Shown piece after piece: positions 6,885 through 10,488 of a DNA stretch of 10,488 nucleotides. Source of the stretch: CF-72 sp051006215 (lineage in GTDB: Bacteria; Chloroflexota; UBA6077; CF-72). The stretch covers positions 1-10,488 of the forward strand of contig JBPCIO010000370.1 of NCBI GenBank assembly GCA_051006215.1, in the 5' to 3' direction. How positions within the stretch are numbered: position 1 is the stretch's first letter; each line of letters opens with the position of its first letter. The notes under the pieces were generated by a model. That model saw only the letters and a program-made list of their open reading frames with translations, ran no database searches and was not told where the DNA came from. Position numbers and translations under genes: made by a program.

Positions 6885-7880
6885 TCACTTTCGCTGGCTC
6901 GCCCGAGGCGAATGCGAGGAGGCGCCACCGTGCAACCAGCCCCAGGTATAGCCGCACAGCGCCGCGTAGCTCGATATCGCCTTGAGTGGACGCAGTCCGA
7001 ACCGAATCTGTCGGATGGGGTTGAGATACAGGTTCACGAATAGACTCGGAACGAGAAGAAACACCGCGAAGAGCACGATCACCTTTCCGTACCAATGGCC
7101 GAGAGGCACGATGTCGAGATGGCGCTCGGGAGCCTTGCGGGCCTCCAGCGCATGTCCGATGCCGTAACCGAGATACTTTTTGACTGCTGTCGTCAAATTC
7201 GGCGGCGGGTAATGATACACCCAGGACCTCCGAGGCACGACGAAGCGGAAGCCGGATTTCCTCATACGATAAAAGAACTCGGTGTCCTCAGGCCCGGTAG
7301 GAAGGGACTCATCGAAACCTGCGAGATCCTCGAACGCTGTCCGTCGCAACAGGCAGCAAGTGGTGCTGATTGCTGTATGGCCGTAATGATCGAGAGGAGG
7401 GTTGCTTTCGAAGTCGCCGTCGTGTATGGGAAACACCCATCGGGGCGCCTCCACCGCGAGCCGGCGTTGGAAGGCATTCGCGTCCGGTGGAAGCTGAAGC
7501 GAGGGGCCTACCACGCCGATGGTGGGATCCCCCTGCAACGTCTGCACCAGCCCCTCCAGCACGCGGTCGTGCCCAAAGTAGGCGTCGTCATCAATGAAAA
7601 GGATGAGCTGCCCTTGCGTGCGCGACACGCCTATGTTGCGCGCTCTACCCGCGGGACTGACGCCCCGAACCACGTTGACGCGGTAATCGCGAAAGGTCTG
7701 GCACTGAATGCTGCGGAGCGTCCGCTCCACGTTGCCTGTCCAGGATGGGATGACGATCGAGACTGGCTCTGACACAGCTTCGCGCTCCTGCACCGCTGTC
7801 GCGTCGGGGAGCAACCGGCGCTGCGTGCCGGGCTTCTGCCGCGGCGTCACGGCGTCCGGAGGGGAAGCAAGAGCCTTCAC
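6885..7880 (-). CDS. GT2 glycosyltransferase, paralogue copy B
   Basis: The 331-residue protein is the second copy of the GT2 found at 1719-2705. After a 40-residue leader come SIVIPSW (41-47), SPAGRARNIG (75-84), the DXD-type FIDDDAY (95-101), TTCCLLRRTAF (173-183), GFDE (188-191) and the acidic PEDTEFFYRMRKSGF (197-211). A hydrophobic segment is at about 267-285. Leaders and C-termini differ between the copies while the cores stay alike, including the shared SWTGN, PPDAN and FGLRPLK. It starts with GTG, 3 nt after the TAG of the upstream GT4, with no clear Shine-Dalgarno site, so expression probably relies on translational coupling; GTG codons at residues 11 and 30 are alternatives. Its TGA stop overlaps a possible GTG start of the next gene. 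The two copies may add similar sugars at different positions, which is inference. Confidence 0.9.
   Translation of the reverse strand: MKALASPPDAVTPRQKPGTQRRLLPDATAVQEREAVSEPVSIVIPSWTGNVERTLRSIQCQTFRDYRVNVVRGVSPAGRARNIGVSRTQGQLILFIDDDAYFGHDRVLEGLVQTLQGDPTIGVVGPSLQLPPDANAFQRRLAVEAPRWVFPIHDGDFESNPPLDHYGHTAISTTCCLLRRTAFEDLAGFDESLPTGPEDTEFFYRMRKSGFRFVVPRRSWVYHYPPPNLTTAVKKYLGYGIGHALEARKAPERHLDIVPLGHWYGKVIVLFAVFLLVPSLFVNLYLNPIRQIRFGLRPLKAISSYAALCGYTWGWLHGGASSHSPRASQRK
6936..7763 (-). repeat. Copy B of an 830-bp diverged direct repeat (paralogous GT2 cores)
   Basis: This is the core of the second paralogue (residues 40-315), collinear with 1791-2618. The extra residue is the Pro in GPEDTE against GEDTE in copy A. 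The repeat is explained by gene duplication or by separate acquisition of related genes, not by a mobile element. Confidence 0.7.
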
Positions 7881-7883
7881 GCG

Positions 7884-9080
7884 CTAGATTGCCGCCGGAA
7901 CAAGCACCTCCGCCGGCGGTGGCGGTTGGCGTTGATAGCTGACACCGAGCACTGCATCGTAGAGCTGCAGGGTGAGGTCCGCGGCTCGCGCCCAGGAGAA
8001 CCGCGCAGCTTGGCGAGGGCCGCGCACCCGAAGCTCAGCGGCCAGTTGGACGTCTGTCAGGACGCGACGGAGTGCATCCACTAGCTGCGCCTCATCCGTG
8101 GGATCGATCAGGACGGCGGCATCCCCCGCAACCTCTGGCAGCGAGGAGCAATTACTCGTGATGACTGGCACACCACAAGCCAGCGCCTCATGCACCGGTG
8201 ACCCAAACCCCTCGATGATTGATGGGAACACGAGAGCGCTGGCGGCACTGTAGAGGCCGGGGAGGTCTGCCTCAGGCACCTTGCCGAGCTCATAGATGCG
8301 ATCGAGTAAGCCGGCTTGCTCCGCGACGGCGCGTACCTCGTCCGGAAAACGTCGATCTCGTTCGCCAACGAGAACAAGGCTGTGTGGAAGCTCGTCACGA
8401 ATGCGGCCCAGGGCGCGGACCACCGCTCCCAGATTCTTGTTAGGCCGGCGAGCTCCCACGTTCAGGATGAAGGCATCCGGCAAGCCATAGCGCCGGCGCA
8501 CGGCTTCCACAACTTCCGGTGCGGCGGGCTTGAAGTGCTCGTCCGAAGCTGGCGGCGCCACCTTCACTTTGGCGAAGGGCAACGCATAGTACCGGCAAAG
8601 ATCACTCCGGGTAGCCTCGGATACGACCGTAACGCCGCTGGCGCGCGCCAAACCAAGCGTCATCAGCAGCCGGTAGTAGAGGTACGCCCAGCGGATGGAC
8701 ATGTACTCGGGATAGCGTTCAAAGATGAGATCGTGGACGGTGACCACCAAGGGACACGGGACGAGCAGGGGAAACCCAAAAAACGGCGCATGAAATAGGT
8801 CCAAGCGGCGGCGCCAGGCAAGGAAAGGCAGCGCCAGCTGCGCTCGAGGGCCGTACAGCGGCAGCGGCACCGGCACCGATTCCACTCCCGGTCGGCGCAG
8901 GACGCCCGCCAGGTCGAAGCGGGTGTTGAGGCAGCTGGCATCCCAAAACACGACGAAGGTGAACTCAGGCGCCATGGCGATCATGTGCCGCAGCAGCTCG
9001 AAGGTGTAGCGGCCAATGCCGTGATATTGGTCCTGGATATACCGGCCGTCAATGCCGATACGTGTCTTCCTAGGCGACAT
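7884..9080 (-). CDS. GT4 glycosyltransferase with intact EX7E motif
   Basis: The 398-residue GT-B enzyme begins RIGIDGRYIQ with HGIGRYTFELL (residues 7-30), the glycine-rich first loop of the mannosyltransferase-like GT4 group. Further motifs are TVHDLIFERYPEYM (114-127), TVVSEATRSDL (151-161), ILNVGARRPNKNL (205-217), LVLVGERDRRF (235-245), VFPSIIEGFGSPVHEALACG (284-303) and CSSLPEVAGDAAVLIDP (311-327). Glu290 and Glu298 form the retaining-type EX7E pair, so it should be catalytically competent. The ATG at 9080 is preferred over the extended frame to 9248, whose 56 extra residues are Arg/Ala/Ser-rich and lie inside the preceding gene. The stop of that gene overlaps the ribosome site (TAAGAGGACAAATG), giving an 8-nt gap and tight coupling. 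The C-terminus carries a short PPPP tail at 386-389. The sugar is not predictable. Confidence 0.92.
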   Translation of the reverse strand: MSPRKTRIGIDGRYIQDQYHGIGRYTFELLRHMIAMAPEFTFVVFWDASCLNTRFDLAGVLRRPGVESVPVPLPLYGPRAQLALPFLAWRRRLDLFHAPFFGFPLLVPCPLVVTVHDLIFERYPEYMSIRWAYLYYRLLMTLGLARASGVTVVSEATRSDLCRYYALPFAKVKVAPPASDEHFKPAAPEVVEAVRRRYGLPDAFILNVGARRPNKNLGAVVRALGRIRDELPHSLVLVGERDRRFPDEVRAVAEQAGLLDRIYELGKVPEADLPGLYSAASALVFPSIIEGFGSPVHEALACGVPVITSNCSSLPEVAGDAAVLIDPTDEAQLVDALRRVLTDVQLAAELRVRGPRQAARFSWARAADLTLQLYDAVLGVSYQRQPPPPAEVLVPAAI

Positions 9081-9083
9081 TTG

Positions 9084-9090
9084 TCCTCTT
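9084..9090 (-). promoter_or_regulatory. Shine-Dalgarno site overlapping the upstream stop codon
   Basis: AAGAGGA on the minus strand shares its first two A residues with the TAA stop of the GT4-GAF gene and ends 3 nt before the ATG at 9080. This arrangement fits termination-reinitiation coupling and sets the short form of the downstream GT4. Confidence 0.55.
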
Positions 9091-10488
9091 ACGCGACATT
9101 TGGCCAAACATCCTCGCGCCAGACTGCCTGCTGATGCTGGCGATCCGGCGGAGGCGGAGGATCTAAGTCTGTCGGAAGGTGCCCGCCGGGAACATAGCCG
9201 CCACGGACCAGGGCAGAGCCCAGCCGCTGCGCCAGCGAGGTGAGCCATTGGATTTCGTAGTCGCTGAACTGGCGGTCGGTATCTCTCGAAACGGTCAGCA
9301 CGCCCAGGAGGCCCCTGTGCACCGCGATCGGAACCGCGAGCGATGAGCTCTTGTCACCTGGCTCCTCGGACAGCTCGACGCTGGCCTCAACGGTCTGTGA
9401 CGCAGTGCCGCCGGTGGAGATCTTGATGTACCCCGCCGAGGCGCCAATCGCCGGCAGGCTATCGGCAATCAGGCGCCGTAGCGCGCTCTGCAGGTGAGAT
9501 CCGCGGAGCGCCTGGTCGAACCTCCGGAGCGCCAGAAGGCGTTCGTACACGGCCCGATGCCAATGCACCATGCGTGGCCAGGTGAAGGTACGCCCGCGCT
9601 CTCTCGCGCGGAGAGCCAGCGATCGACGAAGCTCCCCATCGTCACGCAGGCGGCGCAAAGACTCTCGAAGCGCGATCTCGTCGTCTACCGGGAAAGTGAG
9701 GCCGACATTGCCGACAACATCCATGACGCCTGGCAGCTGCGAGGCAACAGGTACGCAGCCGGCGATCATACCCTCCAGCAGCACCAGCCCGAACGCCTCC
9801 GCCTTGGTGTTGGAGGGCAGGACGAGCACGTGCGCCTCGGCGTATCTCCGCTGCAGCTCGTCTTCACTCAGCCTGCCGTGAAAGGTCACGTGCTCTAGGC
9901 CGGGTGCTGCCGCGAGATTGCGATAGTGGCGCTCGCGATGGCCACTGCCGACGATGTGGAGTTCCGTGCCGTCGAGTCCCGCCGCCGCCGCCAGCAGGGT
10001 CTCCAGACCCTTGTAAGGGCGCAACTGCCCTACAAACAACACGCTGAACCGCTCAGCCTTGGGCAGCTCGGCGTGCGGCTGCCACTGATCTGTGCCGCAG
10101 GGCACAACCGATACCCGCTCCGATGGCACGTACTCGGTCAGCCTTCTGGCGTAGGCGGGCGTCTCCACGATAACCTGATCCGCCAACCTAGCGAGCAGCT
10201 TATGGCCCCGGTTATAGACGTCGCACAGTTGCCGGCAGCCGGGAAGGTCGATCTCCGAGTGATGTGTGTACACAATCAACGGCGCCTTCGTTTTCAGATG
10301 GCGGGCTTTCCGGCCAAGTGCTGTGAGCAGCAGCGAAAGGTCGCTGAAGGTTGGCACCGGACCGTGGATGTGGACGATGTCATGCTTCTTCTTGCGCGAG
10401 AGCAGGAGCCCGAAACCCCGCCACAGCATGCTGGAGATGCGGATCTCGCCCACACAGAAGCGGGGCACGTCGGCCAGCGAGATCACGT
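9089..10488 (-). CDS. GT4 glycosyltransferase with C-terminal GAF-like domain, 5' end cut by the window edge
   Basis: There are 465 visible residues; the usual first 50-70 residues of a GT4 enzyme are missing, so the GTG at 10486 is not taken as the start. GT4 motifs are DIVHIHGPVPTF (36-47), IVYTHHSEIDLPG (71-83), VSVVPCGTD (125-133), LFVGQLRPYKGLETLL (150-165), HIVGSGH (177-183) and AEAFGLVLLEGMIAGCVPVA (229-248), where Glu230 and Glu238 form EX7E. The GT4 part ends near 320. Residues 333-428 look like a GAF domain: LRRLIADSLPAIGASAGYI, then SLAVPIAVHRGLLGVLTVS (382-400) and FSDYEIQWLTSLAQRLGSAL (407-426). A proline-rich tail with PPPPP at 443-447 follows. GAF domains bind small ligands or mediate dimerisation; which applies here is unknown. 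It is the first visible gene of the operon, 8 nt before the next. The GAF call rests on pattern recognition alone. Confidence 0.88.
   Translation of the reverse strand, partial: VISLADVPRFCVGEIRISSMLWRGFGLLLSRKKKHDIVHIHGPVPTFSDLSLLLTALGRKARHLKTKAPLIVYTHHSEIDLPGCRQLCDVYNRGHKLLARLADQVIVETPAYARRLTEYVPSERVSVVPCGTDQWQPHAELPKAERFSVLFVGQLRPYKGLETLLAAAAGLDGTELHIVGSGHRERHYRNLAAAPGLEHVTFHGRLSEDELQRRYAEAHVLVLPSNTKAEAFGLVLLEGMIAGCVPVASQLPGVMDVVGNVGLTFPVDDEIALRESLRRLRDDGELRRSLALRARERGRTFTWPRMVHWHRAVYERLLALRRFDQALRGSHLQSALRRLIADSLPAIGASAGYIKISTGGTASQTVEASVELSEEPGDKSSSLAVPIAVHRGLLGVLTVSRDTDRQFSDYEIQWLTSLAQRLGSALVRGGYVPGGHLPTDLDPPPPPDRQHQQAVWREDVWPNVA

Noticed and set aside
6889..7095. Long N-terminal extension of the GT4 at 5626-6873
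   Set aside because: It is embedded in the preceding GT2 gene, and the family-like first strand starts at the ATG at 6873.
7095..7772. 225-codon open frame on the plus strand
   Set aside because: It lies wholly opposite the well-supported GT2 at 6885-7880, has no recognisable motif, and is a composition-driven shadow of that gene.
8316..8798. 160-codon open frame on the plus strand
   Set aside because: It is antisense to the GT4 with intact EX7E at 7884-9080, with no recognisable domain.
9081..9248. 56-residue N-terminal extension of the GT4 at 7884-9080
   Set aside because: It is out-of-frame reading of the end of the preceding gene. A typical GT4 N-terminus and a ribosome site place the start at 9080.
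689..10488. A defence, mobile or toxin-antitoxin system hidden in the locus
   Set aside because: Every frame of substance is a glycosyltransferase, flippase or methyltransferase; I see no nuclease, recombinase, small toxin, terminal repeats or spacer array.

Overview
The window is part of a polysaccharide or glycan assembly locus. It holds eight densely packed genes on the minus strand (seven glycosyltransferases and one multi-spanning flippase) and, converging on them from the left edge, one plus-strand SAM-dependent methyltransferase. Both outermost genes are cut by the window edges. I see no RNA genes, insertion sequences, CRISPR arrays, integrases or gene-free stretches over 300 bases. 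The largest gap is 47 nt.

Order along the minus strand, which is the direction of transcription: (1) a GT4 glycosyltransferase with a C-terminal GAF-like domain, 5' end outside the window (10488-9089); (2) a GT4 retaining-type glycosyltransferase with an intact EX7E motif (9080-7884); (3) a GT2 glycosyltransferase, copy B of a paralogous pair (7880-6885); (4) a GT4 enzyme of the GGG-x-R-x-K subtype with Gln in place of the usual C-terminal motif Glu (6873-5626); (5) a GT2 with an extra N-terminal domain (5578-4274); (6) a Wzx-like MOP-superfamily flippase (4248-2710); (7) GT2 copy A (2705-1719); (8) a rhamnosyltransferase-like GT2 (1750-689). Junctions are mostly -4 to +25 nt, with one 32-nt overlap, so this reads as one transcription unit whose promoter lies beyond the right edge. 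On the plus strand, the methyltransferase ends at 778, overlapping the tail of gene 8 by 90 bp.

Inferred teamwork: cytoplasmic glycosyltransferases build a lipid-linked oligosaccharide and the flippase moves it across the membrane. The methyltransferase might decorate or cap the sugar chain. No polymerase (Wzy), priming phosphoglycosyltransferase, chain-length regulator or nucleotide-sugar synthesis gene is visible here, so the pathway is incomplete within the window.

Organism: a GC-rich bacterium (sampled blocks of the glycosyltransferase genes run about 55-70% GC) that uses GTG and TTG starts. The GT2 with its extra N-terminal domain and the overall style of the locus remind me of Chloroflexota, Actinomycetota or related soil phyla, but this is a weak impression. 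The methyltransferase side is visibly lower in GC (about 42-55% in sampled blocks), and the change falls at its stop codon, which suggests a module boundary. The most unusual items are the GT4-GAF fusion, the E-to-Q change in the GT4 at 5626-6873, and the convergent gene overlap at the compositional boundary. I found no clear evidence of a wholly new type of system.
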